A program made the translations under genes and the position numbers. This document shows positions 38,816 to 49,703 of a stretch of DNA of 64,000 nucleotides, one piece after another (the stretch's first letter is position 1; every line of letters begins with the position of its first letter). The stretch comes from Liolophura sinensis. Taxonomy: Eukaryota; Mollusca; Polyplacophora; Chitonida; Chitonidae. The stretch covers positions 71,824,028-71,888,027 of the forward strand of contig NC_088295.1 in the NCBI RefSeq assembly GCF_032854445.1, given 5' to 3'. The notes beneath the pieces were generated by a model that was given only the letters and a program-made list of their open reading frames with translations, did no database searches and was not told where the DNA came from.

Positions 38816-41465
38816 GAAAGACAAACGGGGAAGGAGTATAATAAATTGCCTTAAACACATCTAACTCTGACATCTGAAACACCTGCCAGGGCACTTGCTG
38901 TTTGGGAAAAAGCCTATTTCATCTCACATGCCTGAAAACTGCTATTGCAGGATGCAGTGTACTAGTATGTTAGTGTCTGGCTGATGCAATCCACTCAAAC
39001 ATTGACTTAGACATTGACAAAGCTGTCTGTGTGGGTTTGTTTGTTGACGGATATTCCAGCTGAAATTGAATCAGTGAAGACAGCGAAGATGTTTTGTATA
39101 ATTTACAAGGGTTCATGTACATGCGTGGTGCAATGCATACTTATATACAGTTCATGAGATGTCATTGCAGAATAGTGATGTGATGTTACCAGAATCATTG
39201 GACAAGCCTGAGCTGGTATTCTTGAACAGAGTCGGATTGAATATAACTGATATATGGCACACAGAATTTTTTCATGCAACATTAAATCTTAAGCAGATTT
39301 ATTTTAACACACACCTATGAAAAAGACACACATGTCATTTTCACTGACAATCACATGTATTGTTTTAGTGTAAAGTTTAAGCTTTTAAAGCAGTATTTTT
39401 GGTAAGCTTTTATCCTCATTTTTTGTGCAAAATAAGACATTTGTTGCAGAAATTTCCATGGTGAAGTCTTATTGGTGTAAGACATGTACTAGCTTACTTA
39501 ATACTGCCTTCAAATGTCTACAACAGTTGCAATAGTTACAACATGTTGCCATATACATGTTGGAAAAGGGCTTATCTGCAGGTTAGCAGCGCAGATTGAA
39601 TGGTTTAGGTTTACATCTGTCTCACACATGATGCAATACTTCAACCTGTTACTTGTAGACTAAGAATGCCTGTTGTGTTCAGTATTTAGTTGTTTGAAAT
39701 GGGTAGTATTTGAGGATTTAGGTACTGATAAACATATGTTTATCACTTTGCCCTCATTCCTGGAATAATAGCTCCAAGTCAGCCTTGTAGTGGGCGTTGT
39801 TTATGTAGAGCCTGTGTGTGAATGTAACAGTGTAATGGGCGTTGGGCCAAGAGATTTGGCAGTCATGTGGTAAAGCTGGGTAAAGCTAAAGGGTATAAAC
39901 TGTAGTAGACATTGAAGGTTGTGAATTGACCTTGTGCATTGCATGTGAACTTGGCACAGGGGATGGGATGAGACTATAACATCATGGTACCAGGCTGAGC
40001 TGGATGAAAGGTTGATACATTTATCTGGTAATTGTGCAGGATTACTTATTTTATTTGAGAATCCATACAGTAATCTGATCAGTGATATTGTTTATCTGTG
40101 GATATATCATATTGTCACCTGTAAATGCCTTCACATCACTCTTTGAAAGGGATATGTGTATTACATTTACCACAGGAGCAGTCTTAAGGCATGTGAAAAG
40201 CCGCACTGCCGTCTTTTTATGTGGAATCTTCTTTTTTGTTTACATAGACATGTGCATATGCCATGCTGCCTCAGATTTCATTTATAAATTAGGCTTTTGT
40301 GCACTAATCTCTATATTAGGCTGAAGCAAAGTTGTGTAAGTGAAAAGTGCAGTGACCTGTGCAAGAATATAATAAATTATAGGTCCCATTTTTAGCAAAG
40401 ATGTTTGTGTGTGACATTGCGCAAATGATACAATGTCATACTGAGGTCTGATTACCCTAAATGACCTAAACATTTGACAAGAAAAGAGCATTTTTGAGGC
40501 AGACAAATGTCACGAGATACTACTTCTGGTGCTAAAATTTTCCCAGTGGGACATCCTCCGACCTTCCAAACACCTCTCAAAGCACCTTTCTAAATCTCCC
40601 AGAATCTGGACAAATGAGCGGCTTAGTCATGGGTGCAATTTTAGGTCATTTAGACCAGATGTCAGTATGAGGCATGTGTGTGGATGTAGTAGTGATTATC
40701 ATTACATGTACACTGGGATGTGTGGGGTTATGGGTACTGTAAATGTGTTCACTATAAACTCTGAGCATGTATTTAGTTTAACCCATTAGGCAGAGACATT
40801 GTTACTAAAAAGACCACAGGTTAAACTCAGGTTAATGCTTAAATCTCAAAGTAATTAAGACTCCCTGCTGCTGTTTTATATGTGAACTAAAATGTTCTAC
40901 ATGTGTTTAAGTAACACCAAGTGATACAAATATTTATATAGAAGTACATCATTATTGTGTTAAAACTCGTGCTATTTTTTAATGGCTTGTTAGTGTAGGA
41001 CGTGAGGATGGGCTGAAGTCATTTAATAATGAATCTGTCGTTGTGACTGGTTTTGGTATTAAATTGTCACTAATTTTTCAAGGATGGATCACTGATGCGG
41101 CCATTGGTCAGGTGTGGTGTCAACAATGTTATATTTAGTCTACATAAGAGGAACACCAGTATAAGTTTACTTTATAAACCTTTGCACCAGACACTGGCCC
41201 TGGGGACACAGTGTGTAAAAAGCTCATCTTACTGAGGCTAACCACTGTCTGTCGATCTTAGAATTATTTTGGCTCTAGTGAGTATCGTTATTCAGAGATT
41301 ATTTTCACTCTCTTAATGTTGAAGTATACATATTTCATTTGAAAGAGACTGCTTAGACCATTAATGTAGCAATGTGACCTTACATATTTACTTTTTATTA
41401 GTGCACAAAAATAGGCATACACTATGTGGCTGTGTGAATTATTCATACTGAAAACCTTAGGAATT

Positions 41466-41467
<2 letters not shown>

Positions 41468-41506
<39 letters not shown>
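41468..41506. repeat. (AT)n microsatellite
   Basis: About 19 AT units in the intron upstream of the coding exon at 41.8 kb. Confidence 0.95.
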
Positions 41507-41512
<6 letters not shown>

Positions 41513-41812
41513 GACTTACATAATTGCTATTTGCTTGTATACATTGTGTTCGTATGTACTACATTGTGCAGTTCTTTAAGGTATTGGAATAATTTTGCTA
41601 CATTCAACAGATTGAAATCTTCAATGGATACTAGTATGGTACATGTATAGAATGATGGGTGAAATTTTCATACTGTGTTAAAAGATCACCAGTTGTCTGT
41701 TCGTTGAACACACAATAGTGACTGAAATTTTTTTCATTCAGGGTTGCAAGATGAAAACTTGAAACTCCATATTCTTCTGTTTTTCAGATGTGAATGAAGT
41801 AAATCTGCCATC

Positions 41813-41893
41813 ATGAGCGCTATACTGATATCTCGTAGTGGACAGCTTACCCGCCGTTTTTCGAATGGTCAGCTGCTTCTGAAACTTCCACAG
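41813..41893 (+). CDS. small membrane protein, coding exon 1
   Basis: Twenty-seven codons, the whole putative presequence, followed by donor CAG|GTAAAA. The exon including leader starts at 41788. Confidence 0.72.
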
Positions 41894-42780
41894 GTAAAAT
41901 TGCCCTTAAAGCGCGAAGGCTTACAAGTACATGTAAATGTTGATGTCATTTCGTGCACAATCATATTCATAAGAAGTTGTATGCTGAAAAAGTTAGATGG
42001 CAATATGCATGGAAGTTTTCATTTTTAGTTTCACTGGAGTAATTCTCGCATTCATTAAAGATTTGTTCTGTTTATATCAGTGTGACCAATTGCCACGAAG
42101 CCTGCTTTACGGAGAATGTTGCCTGTATCTGTGGAGAATGTTCAGAGATACACGTACATAGTGGATGTATTCAGAATGAATGCATGGACGGAAGGAAACC
42201 CCTAGGCTTAAGAAAATTGGAATATGAGGCATTATGGCATATGCCAGAGAGCAAGAAAGAGACAGACTTGCAAATTCGATGCATTTACTTTAGATAATTT
42301 TGGCCAAAAACAACGAAGAAACAAATCATGAAAACATTCCTGGAATCTCTTTACTTACAGGTATAATATCCAGTAAGTTATTCAGTGTAAATGTATTATG
42401 TTGGTATGGTAGGATAAAACTTGAGTTATCCCCCCTTCCAAAGCCTGTATACCTTTGGTGTGGGTCAAACTGCACTGATGGGCAATAGATGTGGATGTTA
42501 CATACTGTATCATTAATTCATTTAATATGTGAGAATAATGTTCAAGGTTATGTAGTAATGTGAAGCACTTTCCTCCAGGCTCTGGTTTTCTAAATCAGAT
42601 TTTCTTTGCATTTTTCAGACTGAAGGAACTGTGAGCTCTACAAGAAGCTCTGACAGCTGGATTTTACGCTCAGCTATTGTCCTTTCCTTCCTGGGATTTG
42701 GATTTTCGGCCTTCTCTACTCAGAAGCTGTGTGACACGAGTAAACACAAAACACCCCTTGCTTTTCTCAAAAAGTCATGA
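41813..42780 (+). CDS. 80-residue single-span protein, probably mitochondrial, family not recognised
   Basis: Two coding exons, 41813-41893 and 42619-42780, join in phase 0 (CCACAG|GTAAAA and TTTTTCAG|ACTGAA) and end at TGA 42778-42780. The start ATG lies 25 bases after an acceptor at 41787, so the leader is spliced. Residues 1-25 (MSAILISRSGQLTRRFSNGQ...) are basic, hydroxylated and free of acidic residues, typical of a mitochondrial presequence. Residues ~41-60 (ILRSAIVLSFLGFGFSAF) form one hydrophobic span. The tail is basic (KHKTPLAFLKKS). Size and layout resemble small inner-membrane subunits or assembly factors of respiratory complexes, but no such family was matched. A non-coding first exon ending at 37050 is likely. 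A polyadenylation signal AATAAA lies at 43290. Confidence 0.72.
42619..42780 (+). CDS. small membrane protein, coding exon 2
   Basis: Fifty-three codons plus TGA. It encodes a short polar linker (TEGTVSSTRSSDSW), the membrane span and a basic C-terminal tail. It is preceded by the strong acceptor TTTGCATTTTTCAG. Confidence 0.75.
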   Translation, partial: TEGTVSSTRSSDSWILRSAIVLSFLGFGFSAFSTQKLCDTSKHKTPLAFLKKS

Positions 42781-43289
42781 TGGCAGATATAGGAACTTGT
42801 GATATAAACTAACAATGCAATGCTGAGCAGACAGTGTGAGAGTTGGCCTTGATTCTTGGGCTGACATTAGAGTTAGTTTGTGATAGGCATACCGGTGCAG
42901 TACATATTCATATATTAACCAGGACCAGGATGGGTGTTTTACCTTATAACATATATGGACATGTGAGTCAGAAATACATGTACATGGATGGACTGTCTCC
43001 AGCTTGGTCATACAACCGTACATAATTCACCAGTTTTGTCTCTTTCGCTATCTGTGCCCGGTTATATTTATGAGTTATCAAAATTGTTATTTAAAGAGTG
43101 CCAGTCAATCTTATGATAGGTATATGCTGAACAAATCCCAAAACTGTCTGTTGTGAAGAAACTATACCATGGACTGTGGTGTAGTTATTGTTAAAAAATT
43201 GTTTATTTGTGTGTATATGTGGAATGAAGTAGATAAGTCTGATTACTGTGAAGATGTTTTATTGTCATTAGTCATTTATATTACAAAGA

Positions 43290-43295
43290 AATAAA
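43290..43295 (+). terminator. candidate polyadenylation signal AATAAA
   Basis: A canonical hexamer 510 bases after the stop of the small membrane-protein gene, in an AT-rich 3' region. No cleavage site can be proved. Confidence 0.5.
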
Positions 43296-43614
43296 CTAAC
43301 CTCTGGGCTTTTCTCGCTGTAAATTGGCAGTTTTGTCTTACCGTTTCTCTTTGCTACATGTAACAAATTTGGATGCAGTTTATCCCACTTTAAATCTTGA
43401 AAGTAAAACTTTATTTTGGTCTCACCAACTTCAAAAGTTAAAATGTAGTATGATTTTAAATGCACTAATGTTCTTTAAAAGTGTTCAAATTCACAGGATG
43501 TAAAGATTAAAAAATTTAAACAATTCAAACTTAGTATGAGAAAAAAGTAAATATTGATTTTTTAATTGATTAATTTAGTTTATTATATGTATAATATTTA
43601 TATATAATATATAA

Positions 43615-43735
43615 TATTTTTTGATTAATTAATTTATTGGTTTTTACACCGAACTCGAGAATATTTCACTTATAATATGCAGCTAGTATCACGGTGTAGG
43701 AAACTGACCCCGAGGGAAACAATTGATTACATGCT
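43615..43735 (-). mobile_element. SINE fragment (tail half)
   Basis: AATTAATTTATTGG, then CTCGAGAATATTTCACTTAT and GAGGGAAAC match the tail half of the tRNA-derived SINE. The promoter half is absent. Confidence 0.65.
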
Positions 43736-44714
43736 GACTCAGTCTTTTAAAGTGCTGCACTCCCAGCAGATGGCAGGCTCTTGGCCAGCAAGATTGAGTG
43801 TTCAAATCCAGATCTTGCTCTTTTAGTGTTCTTTTTCATCTACAGCTTTGTCAACTACCTGGTGAAAGGAATGCAGTTATTTTCTCCCATAGACTGCCAT
43901 TCATTGACTATATGATTGTGGTATTTTTGAATATGGGGTGAAATACAAGTTAAATATCTGACCAAATAGTTGATTCACTGCAACAAGATATTATCATTTC
44001 ATCTTAGTCAGAATCTGGTCACGTAACAGAAAGAGCAGGACAAAATTACGTTTAACTTTTCCTACAGTGTCAGGATCGGGGCACCTAAGAGACACTCACA
44101 AGACAAAAATTCATGCCAGTGGCAGGGGGTTTGTACTCAACTACCTAAACCATGGGCTTGAGTGCATTTATATAAATGAAAAATACTTGAATATGGCATC
44201 AAATACTGATCAAAGAATTAAATACATGTAGTGTATTGTCCGCACTCCTAGTACCTACATGTGGATACTGGGATTGTCACTGTGAAACAAATCCATCTCT
44301 GTAGTGAGCATCTGTACAGTGACATCAACTAGACTCTGTTAACTGTAATACCGGTATCTGGATGCCTGTCAATCATGACATTGTTTTAAACCCAGTCTGG
44401 GCCTGATATTTGTTTTAGTTTATTAGCAGCTAAGCCAAGAATGTGGACTGATGTCCCGTGACATGCATATTAGGATAAGACTGCTACGGTGTACTACCAT
44501 TTAAGTCTACTGACTTCTGATCAACACTGACTGGACATTATTAGTTCACCCTAGTATCTATAACTGGGTACTTGCACTTCAGTGACCAGACATTTTTGTT
44601 ACACAGCAAAGACATACCTGTATGCAGTGCCTGTGTGTAGACACCACCATATACTACCAGGCATTATCACTTCTTATCACCACACAAGATCTAATACTGA
44701 CATGGCCAACCAGC

Positions 44715-46238
44715 AGTATCAGTTTGTCCATGTACCAGTATCTGCACACACTGTCAACTGTTACCTGCCATCAGTTCATCAGGGACACCTGGCTGGTTTT
44801 ATCCAAATACTGACATCTGGCCGAACACCTGTATCATGTACATGTAACCGTATCTAGACACATTGTCAACCCATATCCGACATCAGTTCATCAGGGACAC
44901 CTGGCTGGCTTTATCCTAATACTGATATCTGGCCACCTGTATCTGAACGCCTGTATCATGTACATGTTACAGTATCTAGACACACTGTCAACTGATACCC
45001 GACATCAGTTCATCAGGGACACCTGGCTGGTTTTATCCAAATACTGACATCTGGACGAACACCTGTATCATGTACATGTAACCGTATCTAGACACATTGT
45101 CAACCCATATCCGACATCAGTTCATCAGGGACACCTAGCTGACTTTATCCTAATACTGATATCTGGCCACCTGTATCTGAAAATCTGTATCATGTACATG
45201 TAACAGTATCTAGACACACTGTCAACCGATACCCGACATCAGTTCATCAGGGACACCTGGCTGGCTTTATCATAATACGGACATCTGGCCAAACACCTGT
45301 ATCATGTACATGTAACTGTATCTAGACACATTGTCAACCCATATCTGACATCAGTTCATCAGGGACACCTGGCTGGCTTTATCCTAATACTGATATCTGG
45401 CCACCTGTATCTGAACACCTGTATCATGTACATGTTACAGTATCTAGACACACTGTCAACTGATACCCGACATCAGTTCTTCAGGGACACCTGGCTGGCT
45501 TTATCATAATACGGACATCTGGCCGAACACCTGTATCATGTACATGTTACAGTATCTAGACACACTGTCAACTGTTACCTGCCATCAGTTCATCAGGGAC
45601 ACCTTGCTGGTTTTATCCAAATACTGATATCTGGCCACCTGTATCTGAACACCTGTATCATGTACATGTTACAGTATCTAGACACACTGTCAACTGATAC
45701 CTGAAATCAGTTCATCAGGGACACCTAGCTGACTTTATCCTAATACTGACATCTGGCCGAACATCTGTATCATGTACATGTAACCGTATCTAGACACATT
45801 GTCAACCGATACCCGACATCAGTTCATCAGGGACACCTGGCTGGCTTTATCCTAATACTGATATCTGGCCGAACATCTGTATCATGTACATGTTACAGTA
45901 TCTAGACACACTGTCAACTGATACCTGACATCAGTTCATCAGGGACACCTGGCTGGCTTTATCCTAATACTGATATCTGGCCGAACACCTGTATCATGTA
46001 CATGTTACAGTATCTAGACACACTGTCAACTGATACCCGACATCAGTTCATCAAGGACACCTGGCCGGCTTTATCATAATACGGACATCTGGCCGAACAT
46101 CTGTATCATGTACATGTTACAGTATCTAGAAACACTGTCAACTGATACCTGAAATCAGTTCATCAGGGACACCTAGCTGACTTTATCCTAATACGGACAT
46201 CTGGCCGAACATCTGTATCATGTACATGTAACCGTATG
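44715..46238. repeat. satellite array with 112/122-bp higher-order structure
   Basis: The anchor CATCAGTTCATCAGGGACAC recurs at about 44769, 44881, 45003, 45115, 45237, 45349, 45471, 45583, 45705, 45817, 45929, 46041 and 46153. The first nine intervals alternate 112, 122, 112, 122, 112, 122, 112, 122, 112, and the last three are all 112. The long form carries an extra 10 bases from a local CACCTGTATC duplication. It lies between two convergent genes and codes for nothing credible. Confidence 0.95.
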
Positions 46239-46299
46239 TTCTCCATATACCACTATCTCAACACTTGTCCAACTACCGTCAAATATCATCAGCTAGTCC

Positions 46300-46745
46300 A
46301 GCACCTGCAACTGGCCATTTGTAACTGACATGTCATCTAAGCAACTGTGTCTATTTACCTGGTTGACCATTAATAGACATGCCATCTAAGCACCTGTGTC
46401 TAAACACCTGGTCAGCTGCTAACAGACATGTAATTTCAGCACCTATGTCTAGACACCTGGTCAGCTGCTGAAAAACAAGTCAATCCAGCACCTGTGTCTA
46501 GACATCTGGTTAGCAGTTAACAGACATGTCGTCCCAGCACCTGCTTCTAGACACCTGGTCGACTGCTAACAAACATATCCCAGGACCTGCGTCCATACAC
46601 CTGGTCAACTACTAACAGACCTGTATTCTCAGAAACTGTGTCTATACACCTGGTCAGCAACAGACTTGTCATCTCAGCACTTGCATCTAGACACTTGGTC
46701 AACTGCTAACATGGCTTCTCACCACCTGCCTCTGCAGAACTGGTT
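46300..46745. repeat. degenerate ~50-60-bp tandem repeat
   Basis: The phrases AGCACCTGTGTCTAGACACC, TGGTCAGCTGCTAACAGACA and TGTCATCTCAGCACC recur about eight times with many changes. It directly follows the 112/122-bp array and shares the TCTAGACAC motif with it, so the two may be related. Confidence 0.75.
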
Positions 46746-46949
46746 GAGAGCTAACATATGTTTCATCCCTGTAGCTGCTCTTTGACACTGTGGAAACACA
46801 CACAATTTATGTTTCATCCATTCAAGCCAGTAACAGGACTTTATACACAGCAGTCAAGAGATATTTTATTTTCAGCCCTTTAGCAGGACTATGACACTTG
46901 GTCAATATCTGCCATATGTCATCACTTTATCCACGTACTCAACAGAATA

Positions 46950-47012
46950 AATGATTATGGCTTAACACCATTTCGGCAATATATCAACCACATCTTGACA
47001 AAGGAACTCAAA
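46950..47012 (+). repeat. dispersed repeat fragment (GATTATG..CGGCAATAT type)
   Basis: AATGATTATGGCTTAACACC and then ATTTCGGCAATATATCAACC match the copy at 38.75 kb in the same orientation. Confidence 0.55.
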
Positions 47013-48364
47013 AAAGAGCACATAAAGCCACACAACAACTGCTTTGAAAACAAGGGGACAAGTCAGAACCAGACATGCATGTATTTACATTCCAGTGTGG
47101 GGATGTAGATGCTTGGCTAACTACAGCACACATATCTCAACCTTCTCACAATTAACCTGTCAAGCCCTCTACTCATGAACATGTACAATGGGTGGAGGAA
47201 TCTGTTTAAATCTTGTGAGAATTTGCCAGGCTATCACATCAGTTGACATTACCAAAACAGGATTGAATTGACAGTGATCAACTGACAGTGCAGACAGGCT
47301 CTCCTGGGTTAAATTCGGCTACCTTGGTTACACTTGAAAAAATCTGCAAAACCCTGTACCTAATTCAGCTTAGGCCAAGCAGAGTCTGGACATGCCTATC
47401 TCTCATATCTGCCAATCAGAATCTGTTCTGTGTCTCCTTAATAATGAAGTAGCATAAGCCAAAGCATGACAACGAGGCACTAATGCGACACTATAAAGCA
47501 AGTCCATGCACTTTTTTGTTTCCCTTTTATAATACATTTATTTAATTCCAGAACTGAAATTACACATATACAAGTTTAATCTTTTAACAAGCAATTTCTT
47601 TCATGTATCAACACACGCACACACTTTCACCATCTTATCAGACCATTCCATTTCAAAGATCCCAGTCCAAACTAATTGTTCAGAAGAAAGAAAGCTATTA
47701 ATTTACGTCCTACCAAAATGATATTTAGCTGGCTTAAGAAAATTAAGTACACTGAATAACAAATTAGTAGTTTCAAGATAAGAAGCTCTTTTATACAGTT
47801 CAGTTTAAAAGCTTGCCTTTAATGATGAGAACATCAAATAATCAATACAGATTCCCAATAAGCTGCTAAGGTCCAGAAACCTGTCACCGGAGATCACATT
47901 ACCAAGCAAAAGTTTAATAAAGCTTTTAGACAGAGTAAGTTTAACTTCCACAATGGACCACCTTGCTTTACATATACCTGAGCAATACAGAAATCCTGTT
48001 CAACATCACAAATTTACAGACAGCGATCATTCGAGGTTTAAATATGGACTGAGATGCTTTACATCGACCACCCAACTTGACAGTCAGCAAATCCATCTCA
48101 GTCAAAATTGTTCAAAAAATTTTGACCTGCAATACAGAAACTGTTGGATACCAACTGATATGATAAAGGCAAGGAATATAAAACAATCAAATTATCACAG
48201 GAAACTTGTAACCCTCCCCTTACCACAAAAACACCTCATAATAATCATTGTGAAATTGGAAAGTTATTCTGGTTCATCAGAGATCAGCATGTCCTTCGAC
48301 TTAAATCCAGTACAGGATGTACCATATGTAACTCTGTTGATGTGCAGTAAAGTTTTATTGATTT

Positions 48365-48562
48365 ATCTGATTAGGGTGTTACGCCATAATCAAGAAATAC
48401 TTCAATTAAACGAGAGCAGCCAGCATTATGACAGGAGGAAACAAGGAAAACCACAACCATCTGCAAGTTGCTGCCTCACTGGAGAGGAAGCCAACATCAG
48501 CTGGACTTGAAACTCTCAGTAACCGCACTGTTGGAAGGCTCCTGAGGGCCACAAGGTAGTTA
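48365..48562 (-). mobile_element. tRNA-derived SINE copy, degraded
   Basis: It contains GTGTTACGCCATAATCAAGA, AGCCAGCATTATGACAGGAG, CATCTGCAAGTTGCTG and GGAAGGCTCCTGAGGG in the order of the family. The promoter end is to the right. Confidence 0.75.
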
Positions 48563-49584
48563 AGTAGTAAACTTGCAACATGTGAAACCTCTGGGTTCTT
48601 ACATTCACATGTAAGTGTGTGACTAAGGCTTTGGAACGAATTCAATAGAGCATAGTTGCATGCAAACACTCAGAACGATTCAACAGTACAATAGAAGGAT
48701 ATATCTATCATCAAACAATTTAACTTTTGTTAAATCCTTGAATCCTTAAAACGACTAGTTGAATATAAAAAAAATTATTGGAGTGAATACTGTCACATCA
48801 TTTCACCCACATATCAACACAATGCAAAACAAGAAGTGAAATCGACTGTCACTGCAACTTGCCGCAGCCTGTTGACTGGGGTATTTCAGTGAGATAATTC
48901 ACTCTTATATGTAACTGTTCTGTTTCAAACAAACAGCATGCATTCTGAAATTTCCACCTATCAACCAGAAAGAACCAGTCTGAAAGAATCCCATAGGGTG
49001 AATAAGTACTTAACACATACATATCAATCTTGAAGCCTGCATATCCTACAAACAGTCGCTCTGACAAATTCTGTTCACAAGCAACATTGCACACACAAAA
49101 CACACATTTCAATGATTATCTTCCACTCAAATCATGAATGATGAGTTTAGTTTTTCTTTTTCAGGGATTTCCAAATATATACAACAACAACTCTAAGAAA
49201 CACAGAAATGATCTCTGGCAGGTTCATGTCCTTTACAGTATCAAACTGTGATAGACTGCCTTTCCTGGATTCTCGATTGAAATGAAGAACTTTCTTGTTG
49301 ATTTTTGGTCCATGGAAAATCCCTGATTTTTGTGGAGGTCTGTTTAGCTGGCTCTCACTGAATGCTGTGTAGTCTAAGCCAGTAATATATCTTTGTGTCA
49401 ATAACAAGTAACACTCAGTTATCTCCCCTTGATGCCGACTTCTCATGCAGGCTCTTTGCATGAAATACAGTATGTTGAGTTTACCCATATTACCAAGTGC
49501 ATCAATGCAACTTCTGGTAACCAAATCTGTACATATCATATATACAAGTTCCTAATGATTCAAGTTTCCTAAGTTGAACATTGT

Positions 49585-49703
49585 TCAACTGAAGTCATAC
49601 AGATTGGCAATGTTCGATTGTTGACTACTGCTGGACTTGGACTTTTTCTTCTTACTGTGGGACTTGGAGCTAGATTTACCGGAGCGCTTCCTGGAACTTG
49701 TAC
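49585..49703 (-). CDS. ATXN7L3: ATXN7L3 coding exon 12 (C-terminus)
   Basis: Acceptor TTTCCCAG. It encodes a Ser/Lys-rich stretch ([16 protein letters not shown]) and NIANLYDFS before TGA. This matches the Lys-rich tail and the IYDDIN-like end of the family. Confidence 0.93.

Larger units (their letters stand above)
37051..41787 (+). other. putative 5' UTR intron of the small membrane-protein gene
   Basis: Bounded by GTAAGG at 37051 and TTTTTCAG ending at 41787. It contains the inverted repeat at 37.6-38.0 kb, a dispersed-repeat fragment at 38.75 kb and an (AT)n tract at 41.47 kb. No coding exon recognised. Confidence 0.4.
46760..49584 (-). other. region downstream of ATXN7L3, possibly partly its 3' UTR
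   Basis: No credible coding exon. Reverse-strand AATAAA hexamers at 48354-48359 and about 47537-47542 are possible polyadenylation signals for ATXN7L3, without proof of use. An open frame at 47953-48510 runs into a SINE and is not considered a gene. Confidence 0.5.

Noticed and set aside
44582-44857. 63-91-codon frames
   Set aside because: They lie at the start of the satellite array and reflect repeat composition.
47953-48510. 185-codon plus-strand open frame
   Set aside because: Its last ~45 codons read through a degraded SINE, the rest has no recognisable motif, and it lies antisense downstream of ATXN7L3.
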